Shown here one piece after another: positions 57,020 through 64,000 of a stretch of 64,000 nt of DNA. The DNA lies in the NCBI RefSeq assembly GCF_000737865.1, contig NZ_CP007287.1, positions 916,872 through 980,871 of the forward strand. The letters run 5' to 3'. Below the pieces are notes generated by a model. The model searched no databases. It saw only the letters and a program-made list of their open reading frames with translations, and had not been told where the DNA came from. The translations under genes and the position numbers were made by a program. The DNA comes from Bifidobacterium coryneforme (GTDB lineage: Bacteria; Actinomycetota; Actinomycetes; Actinomycetales; Bifidobacteriaceae). Each line of letters opens with the position of its first letter. Positions within the stretch are counted from its first letter, which is position 1.

Positions 57020-57493
57020 TTACAGCTCCTTGCTGACTTTGTACTCATCCAGGGCCGACTGCAGCAACACAACAGCGGATTGCTGATCCACCCGAGGTCG
57101 GTGCCCACGCCCACCGACCTGTGCATCGTAAAGCTGCTGATGGGCGCTGACCGTGGTCAATCGTTCATCTCGCAACACCACTCCGACCGCCGACTCCCCC
57201 TCCAGACCGTCATTCTCCTCGTCTGCCAGTATACGGGTGAGGTTCCTGACCCATCGTTTCGCATTTTTGGCGCTCCTCCCCTCGGTACCGTTGAGGAGAA
57301 GGGGGTAACCAACGATGACCTGATCGACATGATGCTCCCGGATCAGATCGACCACAGGCCAGAGGCCCCGGAAGTAGTCGCCCTGAACCTCGATATTGCC
57401 CGCCGGATATGCCAGGGTCAGCTCCGGGTCGCATAAAGCCAAGCCGATCCTGGCCTCTCCCAGGTCTATTCCCATCCATATGGGTGTGCTCAT
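57020..57493 (-). CDS. ruvX: Pre-16S rRNA nuclease / Holliday junction resolvase-like (YqgF)
   Basis: 157 residues with an RNase H fold. Seen: MGIDLGEARIGLAL with the first catalytic Asp, IREHHVDQVIVGYPLLLNGTEG, and ERLTTVSAHQQL. A C-terminal LLQSALDEYKV helix matches the family. In E. coli YqgF trims the 5' end of 16S rRNA. It sits 9 bases after alaS and directly before mltG. Confidence 0.94.
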   Translation of the reverse strand: MSTPIWMGIDLGEARIGLALCDPELTLAYPAGNIEVQGDYFRGLWPVVDLIREHHVDQVIVGYPLLLNGTEGRSAKNAKRWVRNLTRILADEENDGLEGESAVGVVLRDERLTTVSAHQQLYDAQVGGRGHRPRVDQQSAVVLLQSALDEYKVSKEL

Positions 57494-57502
57494 ACAGGAC
57501 GG

Positions 57503-60181
57503 TCAGCCTTTCAGGACCTGGTCGGTAAGGGCCGACAGGGCCTGGTCGATCTTGTCGGCATCCTGTCCGCCGCCCTGGGCGAAGTCGGGCTTGCCACCGC
57601 CACCGCCTCCAAGGATCTTGGACGCGCCTCGCACCAGGTCTCCTGCCTTGATGCCATCTTTACGGGCCTTCTCGTTGGTGGCCACATAGATCACAGGCTT
57701 CTGATCCTCGGTGACACCTGCAAGGGCCACAACAGTCGGATCATCCTCACCGAGACGTGCGCGGATATCGGTCACTGTCTTGCGCAGGGCATCCGCGGAT
57801 CCGAAGTGGCCCACGTTCTTTGCAGCAACCTTGATCGGAGCGGGAGACTGCTGAGCCTGTGCCACCAGGTCGGGCACGGACTGGGCCAGCTGACTCTCAT
57901 AGGCCGCGGCCAGACGTCTGTCGGATTCCTTGAGCTTGGCAAGGAGGGTGGCCACGCGGGCCTCCAACTCGTCGGGGCGAGCATTGAGCGTATCGGAGAG
58001 CTGCGAAACCAGGGCATGCTCCCTGGCGTTGTATTGGTATGCGCCCTGGCCCACCACGGCATCGACTCGTCGTACACCGGTACCGACCGAGGCCTCGGAC
58101 ATAATGGAGACGGCACCAATCTTGCCGACATGATCGACGTGGGTACCGCCGCAAAGTTCGCGGCTCCAACCGTCCTCGCCGATGGAAACCACACGGACGA
58201 TGTCGCCGTATTTTTCGCCGAAGAGATGCATGGCACCCAAAGCGATGGCGTCATCGAATTTCATCTCCTCGGTGGTCACGGCCAGATTGTCGCGCAGGCG
58301 ATCGTTGACCCTGGCCTCAACCGCGTCCATGGCACTCCTGCTGGGGGCCTGGGACCACTGGAAATCGAAACGCAACCTGTTGGGCGCATCCTCGGAACCG
58401 CGCTGGGTGGCCTGAGGGCCGAGCTCCTCGCGCAACGCCTTGTGCACCATGTGGGTCGCAGTATGCGAACGTGCGATGGCCCCGCGCCTGACCCGGTCGA
58501 TGGTGGCCGTAACCTGGGCCTCAAGGGTCAGGGTTCCCTCGGTCAGGCGGCACTGATGCACGGTCAGACCCTTGATGGGGTTCTGGACGTCGTCAACCTC
58601 CAGAACGGCTCCGTCGTCAGAGAGTATCTCGCCCTGGTCGGCAAGCTGACCGCCTGCCTCGGCATAGAACGGCGACCTGTCCAGAAGGACCTCGACAGTG
58701 GCCGGGGCCGTGACCGCCGGAACGGCACCCTTCCCTTCCTGGATGATGCCGATTACCCTTGAACGGCTCGAAAAGTCCGTATACCCAAGGAACTTTTGCG
58801 GCTCGGCCAGGTTCTTACGCAGATCGTCGTATACGCTCAGATCCACATTATGGCGCTTCTTGAGAGCATCCGCCCTTGCCCTGGACTTCTGCTCGTTCAT
58901 GAGCTCGCGGAACTTGGCCTCATCGACCTTGACCCCCTGCTCCTCGGCCATTTCCAGAGTGAGCTCAATCGGGAACCCATAGGTGTCATGAAGGGTGAAA
59001 GCGTCATCGCCAGAGACCTCTTCTGAGGATGACTTTCTGGCCTTTTCCACAGCGGCATCAAGAATCGTGGTTCCCTTGTCAAGGGTCCGACGGAAGGCGC
59101 TCTCCTCGCCATAGGCCGATTCTGAGACCTCCGCAAAGGTATCGTTGAGCTCTGGGTAACTGGGGGCCATGGCATCCTTGGAAACCGGGAAGAGCTGAGG
59201 CAGAACCTCATCCCTGACGCCCAGCATGCGCATTGACCGAATCGAACGGCGCAGGAGCCGGCGGAGCACATATCCCCGGCCCACGTTGCTGGGACGCACC
59301 CCGTCGCTCATGATCATCAGAGCCGAGCGGACATGGTCGGCAACGACGCGGAAACGGACGTCGTCGTCCTCGTTCTCGCCGTACTTGCGACCTGAGATCC
59401 TCTCCGCAGCCTCAATGACCGGGTATACCTCATCGGTCTCGTAGATGTTCTCCTTGCCTTGGAGGAGGTATGCCAAGCGTTCCAGACCCGCACCGGTGTC
59501 GATGTTCTTGTGTTCGAGTTCGCCCACGATGTGCAGGTCGGTCTTGGACTTGACGTTGTCGACCTCATAGTTCTCGAAGACCAGGTCCCATATCTCGATA
59601 TACCGGTTCTCGTCGGCGGATGGGCCACCTTCGACTCCGTACTTCGGCCCCCTATCGACATAGATCTCCGAGCAGGGTCCACCGGGCCCAGGGCCACCGG
59701 TGGTCCAGAAGTTGTCCTCCATGCCGAGGATTTCCATGTGCTCCGGATCGAAACCTTCGTTCCTCCATATGGAGCGGGCCTCGTCATCATCCGTGTATGT
59801 GGTCACCCAAAGGGTCTCCGGATCGAAACCGTACCCGCCCTGGTCCTGGGGACGGGTCAGGAGATCCCAGGCATAGTGGATGGCCTCCTCCTTGAAGTAA
59901 TCGCCGAACGAGAAGTTCCCGACCATCTGGAAGAAGGTGCCGTGCCTGGTGGTCTTGCCCACCTCTTCGATGTCCAAGGTGCGCACACACTTCTGGTTGC
60001 TTGCCATCCGGCTCTTCGGAGGGGTCTGTTCACCCAGGAGGTAGGGAATGAAGGGAACCATGCCTGCAATGGTGAAGAGGGTGGTCGGGTTGGGCGAAAT
60101 CAGCGAGGCGGATGGGACAACCATATGTCCCTGCTGCTGAAAGTAATCGAGGAAGCGCTTGGCGATTTCCGAAGTGCGCAT
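57503..60181 (-). CDS. alaS: Alanyl-tRNA synthetase
   Basis: Charges tRNA-Ala and edits mischarged Ser and Gly. 892 residues, full length: class II catalytic core ([29 protein letters not shown]), tRNA-binding part, editing domain with [11 protein letters not shown] and [10 protein letters not shown] zinc residues, and the C-Ala domain ending [23 protein letters not shown] precedes the ATG. A leader with three stable hairpins and a candidate promoter lies upstream. ruvX and mltG follow in the same operon. Confidence 0.97.
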   Translation of the reverse strand: MRTSEIAKRFLDYFQQQGHMVVPSASLISPNPTTLFTIAGMVPFIPYLLGEQTPPKSRMASNQKCVRTLDIEEVGKTTRHGTFFQMVGNFSFGDYFKEEAIHYAWDLLTRPQDQGGYGFDPETLWVTTYTDDDEARSIWRNEGFDPEHMEILGMEDNFWTTGGPGPGGPCSEIYVDRGPKYGVEGGPSADENRYIEIWDLVFENYEVDNVKSKTDLHIVGELEHKNIDTGAGLERLAYLLQGKENIYETDEVYPVIEAAERISGRKYGENEDDDVRFRVVADHVRSALMIMSDGVRPSNVGRGYVLRRLLRRSIRSMRMLGVRDEVLPQLFPVSKDAMAPSYPELNDTFAEVSESAYGEESAFRRTLDKGTTILDAAVEKARKSSSEEVSGDDAFTLHDTYGFPIELTLEMAEEQGVKVDEAKFRELMNEQKSRARADALKKRHNVDLSVYDDLRKNLAEPQKFLGYTDFSSRSRVIGIIQEGKGAVPAVTAPATVEVLLDRSPFYAEAGGQLADQGEILSDDGAVLEVDDVQNPIKGLTVHQCRLTEGTLTLEAQVTATIDRVRRGAIARSHTATHMVHKALREELGPQATQRGSEDAPNRLRFDFQWSQAPSRSAMDAVEARVNDRLRDNLAVTTEEMKFDDAIALGAMHLFGEKYGDIVRVVSIGEDGWSRELCGGTHVDHVGKIGAVSIMSEASVGTGVRRVDAVVGQGAYQYNAREHALVSQLSDTLNARPDELEARVATLLAKLKESDRRLAAAYESQLAQSVPDLVAQAQQSPAPIKVAAKNVGHFGSADALRKTVTDIRARLGEDDPTVVALAGVTEDQKPVIYVATNEKARKDGIKAGDLVRGASKILGGGGGGKPDFAQGGGQDADKIDQALSALTDQVLKG

Positions 60182-60198
60182 GCTGCTTGTACTCCTTC

Positions 60199-60366
60199 AG
60201 GCCATGCCGCCCGGCATGGCCTCTACCTTTGCAAGGCAGATATCAGTTCCGCACCCGGCCATCCGTAGGCGGAACACTTGTTTCGGGACGCACGACCTGA
60301 CTTGTCATGCGTCACCCTTGATAGCTGAATAACGCCGATTCTACAACGTCCAATCCTCCATGGACA
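60199..60366 (-). promoter_or_regulatory. Structured alaS leader with candidate promoter
   Basis: On the minus strand a TAGAAT -10 (60338-60343) lies 17 bases after a weak TGTCCA -35 (60361-60366). Downstream come three hairpins: a 10-bp stem GACGCATGAC/GTCGTGCGTC (60287-60313), a 7-bp stem GTTCCGC/GCGGAAC (60246-60275), and 11-bp arms AGGCCATGCCG/CGGCATGGCCT (60199-60222). The last ends a few bases before the AAGGAG of alaS. No T-box consensus was found. A cis-acting RNA or a protein site is plausible. Confidence 0.5.
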
Positions 60367-60382
60367 GGTGAAAAACGACAGA

Positions 60383-60622
60383 TCAGCCTTGGAACCGATC
60401 CATGTACGTCTTGTTCAATTCGCTCTGGCGCTGACTGAGGGCCGAGCGGAATTCCGAGAGGAGACCAGCCAGGGTCCGCTGGGGCACCTGCTCCTGATCA
60501 GCACCGAAAACGAATTCACGCGCCTGCTTGGGAGTGTTGGCACGGACATAGGCCTCAGCCTTGGAGACCAAGACAACACCGGCCGCGACACCCAGTCCGG
60601 CCCAAAAGATCCGTTTGAACAT
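60383..60622 (-). CDS. Small uncharacterised membrane-anchored protein
   Basis: 79 residues: one N-terminal hydrophobic helix (IFWAGLGVAAGVVLVSKAEAYV) and a polar tail with a likely helix (LAGLLSEFRSALSQRQSELNKTYM). Conserved in position next to DUF948 proteins upstream of alaS in actinobacteria. Its ATG overlaps the TAA of the DUF948 gene by one base (TAATG), so the two are coupled. GGGAGG precedes it. Confidence 0.8.
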   Translation of the reverse strand: MFKRIFWAGLGVAAGVVLVSKAEAYVRANTPKQAREFVFGADQEQVPQRTLAGLLSEFRSALSQRQSELNKTYMDRFQG

Positions 60623-61092
60623 TACTTGCCTCCCTGGCTTGTACCGGTCGGGAAAGGTGCCCCACCATGACGTGAGACTTCTTTTGCTTCTGTAGAGGCT
60701 TCAGGGGCTCGCGAACCAGCAGGCTGATCGGACTTGCGACCGCCCGAGAAGAAGGAGGAAGCCGTTTTCCTGATGGCATAGAAGAAGGCGGCCGTCTTGA
60801 TGACGGGCTTGCCCAGCATGGAACCGTACAGATCCGTCAGCGCTCCGACATTGTTGGCTGTAGTCGAAGCAGCGGAGGAAATCCTGTTCACGTCCGCCAG
60901 GGTCTGGTTGAGCTGGGTGACGGTGTTGGCTGACTCATCGAGAGTTGGAATGGCATGGTCGCCCGCCTGCTTCACCGTGTCGGCCAACTGATCGAAGAGC
61001 TTGCCCAGACGAATCAACGGATAGATCAGAAATCCCGCCACCACTGCGAAGGCGATGGCTGCTATGAGACCGGCAATCTGTCCTATGTCCAT
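60622..61092 (-). CDS. DUF948 domain membrane protein
   Basis: 156 residues: one N-terminal membrane helix (IAGLIAAIAFAVVAGFLIYPLIRLG), then a helical region rich in polar heptads (TVKQAGDHAIPTLDESANTVTQLNQT, quoted in part) typical of DUF948, and a Ser/Gly/Pro-rich tail. Function unknown; members are small envelope proteins. AGAGG lies 6 bases before the ATG. Coupled to the next small gene. Confidence 0.86.
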   Translation of the reverse strand: MDIGQIAGLIAAIAFAVVAGFLIYPLIRLGKLFDQLADTVKQAGDHAIPTLDESANTVTQLNQTLADVNRISSAASTTANNVGALTDLYGSMLGKPVIKTAAFFYAIRKTASSFFSGGRKSDQPAGSRAPEASTEAKEVSRHGGAPFPTGTSQGGK

Positions 61093-61180
61093 CTCCTACC
61101 TCTCTTCTGTCAAGGATGTATATCGGTCAACGGTACCACGTGCCGTATATACAAGAGCGATTCCTGCCTCACGGACAGGC

Positions 61181-61849
61181 TCACCTGTTGTAGGACCGTA
61201 CCTCCAGCGCCTGTTCGAAGGGGAGCTCGGTATTGAAATCGAAGACCGTAACACTCCCGTTCGTCGGACGACTGCTCAGGTCATACCCCTCAGGCGCGAA
61301 CCTGTACATAAGGCTGAGGAGGGTATTACCATGCGAGATGAGCAGGACATCATCTCCATCATGCAGGGCAGGGTTACCCGACATCAAGTCGAACCCACCC
61401 CGAATCCGTTCCCAGTATTCCTTGTCGGACTCGGCATCACCGAACGGGTCGGCTTCCTTGAGGAAATCCCTGCTGGCCGCGAGGCCGAACCTGTCGACAA
61501 TCTGGTTGTAGGTCGTGGCCCCGTGAGGTGCACCGGCCGCCCACCATGCCATGCCCATATCCTGACCCTCGAAGTATCCGTAGAACTGCTCACGGAAGTG
61601 CATGTCACTGACTATTCCCGGCTTGCCCTCCGATTGGTTCGCTTCAAGAATCCGCTCGGCTGTTATCTGAGCCCTGGTGGTGTCGGAACAATAGGCGGCT
61701 TTGAACTCCAGGTCGGCAAGCTTGCGTCCTGCCCTATCGGCATCCGCCAGCCCCTCCTCCGTCAAAGGCGCATTGGCCCACCCCTGAAGGCGGTTGTATC
61801 TGTTGAAGTAGGTCTGACCATGACGGACCGCATGCAAATGGAGCAACAT
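61181..61849 (-). CDS. Histidine phosphatase family protein (phosphoglycerate mutase-like)
   Basis: About 222 residues. The catalytic motif HAVRHGQTYFNRYNRLQG is complete, with the AYCSDTTRAQITAERI phosphate-binding segment, and the second His in LLISHGNTLLSL. Likely a broad phosphatase rather than a glycolytic mutase; the acid/base Glu region (FREQFYGYFEGQDM) fits a phosphatase. The ATG at 61849 begins the conserved strand; 24 more codons are open upstream and the binding site is weak either way. It follows rpsD after its terminator. Confidence 0.85.
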   Translation of the reverse strand: MLLHLHAVRHGQTYFNRYNRLQGWANAPLTEEGLADADRAGRKLADLEFKAAYCSDTTRAQITAERILEANQSEGKPGIVSDMHFREQFYGYFEGQDMGMAWWAAGAPHGATTYNQIVDRFGLAASRDFLKEADPFGDAESDKEYWERIRGGFDLMSGNPALHDGDDVLLISHGNTLLSLMYRFAPEGYDLSSRPTNGSVTVFDFNTELPFEQALEVRSYNR

Positions 61850-61917
61850 GACTTCATTATCCCACTCCCCACCACTGATGGCTCCCATGCCAGGGAACAT
61901 CTGATCGGACTGCAGAT

Positions 61918-61948
61918 TCAAAAAGACCCCGGACGAATCCGGGGTCTT
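61918..61948 (-). terminator. Rho-independent terminator of rpsD
   Basis: Perfect 11-bp stem AAGACCCCGGA / TCCGGGGTCTT with a 4-base loop, followed by a run of T on the minus strand, about 20 bases after the rpsD stop. Confidence 0.93.
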
Positions 61949-61968
61949 CGGTAAATCCTGTTCCAGGG

Positions 61969-62595
61969 TCAGCGGGCGTAGAACTCGACCACGTACTGGA
62001 TGTTGACCTGGACCGGAATCTCCTCCGGCTCAGGCTTACGGACCAGGGTTGCCTTCAGAGAGGCCAGGTCCACATCCAGATATCCGGGAACCGCCGGCAG
62101 GACGTCGCGGTGGACACCCTCGGCTGCAATCTGGAAGGGCACGGTTGTCTGGCTCTTGGGCTTGACCTGGATGGTCTGGCCGGGCTTGACCCTGTAGGAG
62201 GGGCGATCGACGATGTTGCCATCGACCAGGATGTGGCGATGAACCACATACTGACGAGCCTGGGCGGTGGTCCGTGCAATGCCTGCACGAAGGACCAGGT
62301 TGTCCAGACGGCACTCGAGCTCGCGCAGCATGGCCTCACCGGTCTGTCCGGACTCATGGGTGCCGCGCTCGTAGATGGCCCTCAGCTGCTTCTCTGAGAC
62401 GCCGTACTGTGCGCGCAGACGCTGCTTTTCGCGCAGACGGACTGCGTAATCGGATTCGGTCCTGCGGCGGGTGCGACCATGCTCGCCGGGAGCATAGGGG
62501 CGCTTTTCGAAGAGGCGCTGAGCCTTGGGGGTCAGGGCGATGCCCAGGGCGCGGGACAGACGGACCTGCCTGCGCGCACGCTGAATCTTGGTCAT
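61969..62595 (-). CDS. rpsD: 30S ribosomal protein S4
   Basis: 208 residues; a primary 16S rRNA-binding protein and often its own translational regulator. Seen: GEHGRTRRRTESDYAVRLREKQ and the S4 RNA-binding domain RLDNLVLRAGIARTTAQARQ followed by HRHILVDGNIVDRPSYRV. The zinc-type cysteines at the N-terminus are absent (C-minus form). AAGGA precedes the ATG by 8 bases. Stands alone with its terminator, as in other actinobacteria where rpsD leaves the main ribosomal cluster. Confidence 0.97.
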   Translation of the reverse strand: MTKIQRARRQVRLSRALGIALTPKAQRLFEKRPYAPGEHGRTRRRTESDYAVRLREKQRLRAQYGVSEKQLRAIYERGTHESGQTGEAMLRELECRLDNLVLRAGIARTTAQARQYVVHRHILVDGNIVDRPSYRVKPGQTIQVKPKSQTTVPFQIAAEGVHRDVLPAVPGYLDVDLASLKATLVRKPEPEEIPVQVNIQYVVEFYAR

Positions 62596-62961
62596 TACTT
62601 CATTCCTTACTTGGTTCTGTCGTTATCTGAACGAAGACGGTCGAAACCGTCGAGTCAGGCCTCTCCAATGCTTCACCGTGCCAAGCACGAACGACCTTAC
62701 GGCCGCCGACCCATTGATGGGCTGAGACTCCAGATAGATGAGCACACAAACGCGCACACCAAGAGCCTATTTAACCACAGATCCCTGACCAGGGGAACGA
62801 AGGATGATTCCATGCCTCCCTGTATGCTCCTGACTGGCAAATCACAACAGCCCGGAACACCGATCAGAACCATCCCCACTGATTGCGTAGTTCAGGCATT
62901 CTTCCAGATCAGGAAGCGCAGACGGCAAGCATGGAGGGCCGCCTGGCAAAAAAGGAGAGCC
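62596..62961. other. Intergenic region between rpsD and the purine permease
   Basis: About 366 bases between divergent genes. It must hold the rpsD promoter and the permease promoter. A TATGCT at 62823-62828 has no fitting -35. I see no purine riboswitch core, no tRNA and no open frame with a ribosome binding site. Confidence 0.4.
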
Positions 62962-64000
62962 ATGGTCCAGCAGAGCCGTAACCAGTCCGAAATGCGACAG
63001 ACCCCAGAACGGGCATCAGACGAGATGGGCGACGCAACGAATCCCACGGAACAAGGCGCGAGGTCCACCGAGAAGGACTCCGGAAAAACGGCGAGCGCCC
63101 TTACCGACATGAACGCAAGTATCTCCTTCTGGAAGGGCCTCCCCTTTGGCCTCCAGCATGTCATGGCCATGTTCGTCGCCAATCTGGCTCCTATTTTCCT
63201 GGTGGCTGCAGCAGCCGGGATGTCTCCGGCGGAATCGGCCATGGTCATCCAGAACGGGCTCCTGGTGGCCGGCCTGGGTACCTGCCTTCAACTGTATCCG
63301 CTCTGGCGTGTAGGTGGCCGCCTGCCCATGGTCACCGGCATCTCCTTTACCTACGTGGCGGCGGCCGTGGCCATCGTGGCCCATCAGGGATACGGGGTCG
63401 TGGTCGGTGCCGTTCTTGCCGGTGGGTTGGTAGAGCTCATCCTCGGCCTGACAGCTGACTACTGGCGTCGATTCGTTCCGCCCATCGTTTCAGCCATAGT
63501 CGTCACCTCCATCGGGTTTTCCCTGCTATCGGTCGGCGCGCAATCCTTCGGCGGCGGCGCCGGAGCCGAGGATTTCGGGTCCTGGCAGAACCTGACGCTG
63601 GCGGTCATCTCCCTGGTGGCATGCCTGGCATTCCAGCTCCTCATGAAGGGAACCGCCAAGCAGCTCTCCGTGCTCTTCGGCCTGGTGGTCGGCTATGTAG
63701 TGGCCCTGTTCATGGGCAAGGTGGACCTCTCCGGATTCCAAAACCTCCAAATCGTCTCACTGCCACGGCTCATGCCGTTCAAGCCTGAGTTCGACGCGGG
63801 AGCCATCATCTCCTTCTCCCTGCTCTACGTGGTGTCTTCGGTCGAGGTAATCGGCGACACCACAGCCCTCTGCAAGGTCGGCATGGACCGCAAGCCGACA
63901 GACCGCGAAATGAGCGGCGCCATCGCAGGTGACGGATTCATCTCCATGGTCTCAGGGCTCTTCGGTTGCCTTCCACTGACATCCTTCGCCCAGAACATCG
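62962..64000 (+). CDS. Purine (xanthine/urate-type) NCS2 permease, partial at right edge
   Basis: The first 346 codons are present. AAGGAG lies 5 bases before the ATG. A polar, poorly conserved N-terminus of about 55 residues precedes the membrane domain, which starts KGLPFGLQHVMAMFVANLAPI. Seen: the TM3 region GRLPMVTGISFTYV, VEVIGDTTAL with the substrate-site Glu, and SGLFGCLPLTSFAQNI at the end of the window, just before the NCS2 signature continues. This pattern fits the xanthine/uric acid group, not UraA. Orientation opposite to rpsD. Confidence 0.92.
   Translation, partial: MVQQSRNQSEMRQTPERASDEMGDATNPTEQGARSTEKDSGKTASALTDMNASISFWKGLPFGLQHVMAMFVANLAPIFLVAAAAGMSPAESAMVIQNGLLVAGLGTCLQLYPLWRVGGRLPMVTGISFTYVAAAVAIVAHQGYGVVVGAVLAGGLVELILGLTADYWRRFVPPIVSAIVVTSIGFSLLSVGAQSFGGGAGAEDFGSWQNLTLAVISLVACLAFQLLMKGTAKQLSVLFGLVVGYVVALFMGKVDLSGFQNLQIVSLPRLMPFKPEFDAGAIISFSLLYVVSSVEVIGDTTALCKVGMDRKPTDREMSGAIAGDGFISMVSGLFGCLPLTSFAQNI

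Noticed and set aside
62823-62828. TATGCT as the purine permease promoter
   Set aside because: No acceptable -35 hexamer at 16-18 bases upstream.

Overview
The window is a stretch of a high-GC Gram-positive chromosome, most likely from the family Bifidobacteriaceae. The reasons are the bifid/actinobacterial gene neighbourhoods (rsmE-HIT-phoH-ybeY-corC-era, sufB-D-C-S-U-T, aroC-aroKB-aroQ, alaS-ruvX-mltG), a TrmI of the actinobacterial Rv2118c type, a Cys-less S4, a monosaccharide ABC operon paired with a ROK repressor, and GC-rich codon use with strong AGGAGG-type ribosome binding sites. I do not name a species. Most genes lie on the minus strand. There is no rRNA, no CRISPR array, and no recognisable insertion sequence or phage integrase.

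Layout. 1-4.6 kb: monosaccharide uptake. A ChvE-type binding lipoprotein and a double ATPase (cut by the left edge) diverge from a ROK repressor, which leads a small plus-strand operon with an orphan ABC ATPase and a small membrane protein. A palindrome overlapping the transporter promoter is the likely operator. 4.6-8 kb: metE-metF, B12-independent methionine synthesis. 8-15 kb: a SixA-like phosphatase, trmI, a heterodimeric ABC exporter with one degenerate ATP site, a cytosolic ABC ATPase and a small membrane protein. 15-21.3 kb: glutamate synthase gltB-gltD. 21.5-25.2 kb: lepA-hemW, divergent from rpsT. 25.2-28.2 kb: a TRIC-type channel, ilvE and rplY. 28.4-36.2 kb: long-chain acyl-CoA ligase, convergent with the RNA/ribosome-maintenance operon rsmE-HIT-phoH-ybeY-corC-era.

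36.4-38.8 kb: tRNA-Leu(GAG) with its terminator, then about 2.2 kb of visibly AT-richer DNA. It carries a two-gene cassette: a 336-residue soluble protein of unknown family and a 200-residue protein with four predicted membrane segments. The cassette has its own palindromic operator-like site and a hairpin that would bury the first gene's ribosome binding site. This is the best candidate in the window for an undescribed system; an anti-phage or toxin-like role is inference only. 38.8-41.1 kb: a SpoU-family RNA methylase and a uracil permease.

41.2-47.3 kb: the complete SUF iron-sulfur assembly operon. 47.5-49.2 kb: pyrG. 49.2-55.3 kb: a UvrA paralogue followed by the shikimate genes aroQ, aroK-aroB (fused) and aroC, transcribed aroC first. 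55.3-61.1 kb: a minimal prepilin peptidase, mltG, ruvX, alaS behind a structured leader, and a DUF948 membrane pair. 61.2-64 kb: a phosphoglycerate-mutase-like phosphatase, rpsD, and the start of a purine (NCS2) permease cut by the right edge.

Coordinates follow the start codon best supported by a ribosome binding site; where this differs from the longest open frame, the entry says so.
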